From NCBI RefSeq assembly GCF_018155095.1, contig NZ_NAAI01000010.1, positions 1 through 62,820 on the forward strand: a DNA stretch of 62,820 nt. The letters are read 5' to 3'. Below are positions 62,565 through 62,820 of the stretch, piece after piece. Within the stretch, counting starts at the first letter, position 1, and every line of letters begins with the position of its first letter. A model generated the notes under the pieces. It was not told where the DNA came from. It did not search any database and saw only the letters and a list, made by a program, of their open reading frames with translations. The stretch comes from Bartonella queenslandensis (GTDB taxonomy: Bacteria > Pseudomonadota > Alphaproteobacteria > Rhizobiales > Rhizobiaceae). Both the position numbers and the translations under genes were made by a program.

Positions 62565-62820
62565 TTATTCGATGATCTTAGAGACGATACCGGCACCAAC
62601 AGTACGACCACCTTCACGAATAGCAAAACGAAGCTTCTCTTCCATCGCTATTGGCACAATCAGAGACACATCCATCGCAACATTATCGCCTGGCATAACC
62701 ATCTCTGTTCCTTCTGGAAGCGTAACAATACCTGTAACATCCGTCGTACGGAAGTAAAACTGAGGACGATAATTCGTGAAAAAGGGCGTATGACGACCTC
62801 CTTCATCTTTCGTCAAAATG
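62565..62820 (-). CDS. tuf: elongation factor Tu, C-terminal part (5' end beyond window)
   Basis: Delivers aminoacyl-tRNA to the ribosome. The visible 85 codons are the end of domain 3, with [31 protein letters not shown] and the last residues [13 protein letters not shown]. The frame stays open to the window edge, so the gene is cut by the window, not broken. Its neighbour downstream is tRNA-Trp. Confidence 0.96.

Overview
This window is a stretch of an AT-rich alphaproteobacterial chromosome, almost certainly from the genus Bartonella (Rhizobiales). The evidence is the low-GC coding style, the citrate synthase sequence, the tuf/tRNA-Trp/secE/nusG/rplKAJL/rpoBC block, the rpsB-to-lpxB envelope operon with an EipB homologue beside it, two glutamyl-tRNA synthetases and no GlnRS, and loose gene packing with many decayed reading frames. 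I do not assign a species.

Layout. (1) 1-2.85 kb is decayed accessory DNA: P2-type contractile tail genes (tail tube, tail assembly, a cut-off tape-measure fragment), a SAP/DUF6434-like gene among them, and a frameshifted MFS transporter relic. tRNA-Arg(CCG) lies about 0.4 kb beyond. (2) 3.6-5.9 kb (+): NAD kinase and a DEAD-box RNA helicase. (3) 6.0-16.2 kb (-): gltX2, nadE, class II DAHP synthase, glutathione reductase, a DUF2059 periplasmic protein, rpiA and comEC. (4) 16.3-24.5 kb (+): gltX1, gltA and a polar amino-acid ABC importer with two tandemly duplicated binding proteins, two permeases and an ATPase. (5) 24.5-37.5 kb (-): the translation/envelope operon read as rpsB, tsf, pyrH, frr, [no uppS], cdsA, rseP, bamA, lpxD, fabZ, lpxA, lpxI, lpxB. 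(6) 37.7-44.3 kb: eipB, ridA, a HIT hydrolase, clpA/clpS, a D,D-carboxypeptidase with a SPOR tail, and a 92-residue protein of unknown function. (7) 44.3-49.7 kb: a low-coding region holding sdaA, a possible 31-residue membrane peptide, a nitroreductase, a broken MerR regulator and a broken tyrosine integrase. (8) 50-62.8 kb (-): rpoC, rpoB, rplL, rplJ, rplA, rplK, nusG, secE, tRNA-Trp(CCA) and the 3' end of tuf.

How the genes fit together. The envelope operon couples ribosome output (S2, EF-Ts, ribosome recycling) and UMP kinase to phospholipid synthesis (CdsA), outer-membrane assembly (BamA, RseP) and lipid A synthesis (LpxD, FabZ, LpxA, LpxI, LpxB). The rpo block joins the transcription machinery to ribosomal stalk proteins and shows conserved RNA hairpins at its regulatory junctions. 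NadK and NadE both serve NAD(P) supply, and Gor uses NADPH.

Most unusual points: the missing uppS in an otherwise canonical operon; the tandem duplication of a binding-protein gene together with its promoter; the amino-acid importer lying between gltA and lpxB; a possible 31-residue membrane peptide just upstream of sdaA; and mobile-element and regulator relics beyond rpoC where the str operon is usual. No clear new multi-gene system was found; the best candidates are listed as findings with the checks that would decide them.
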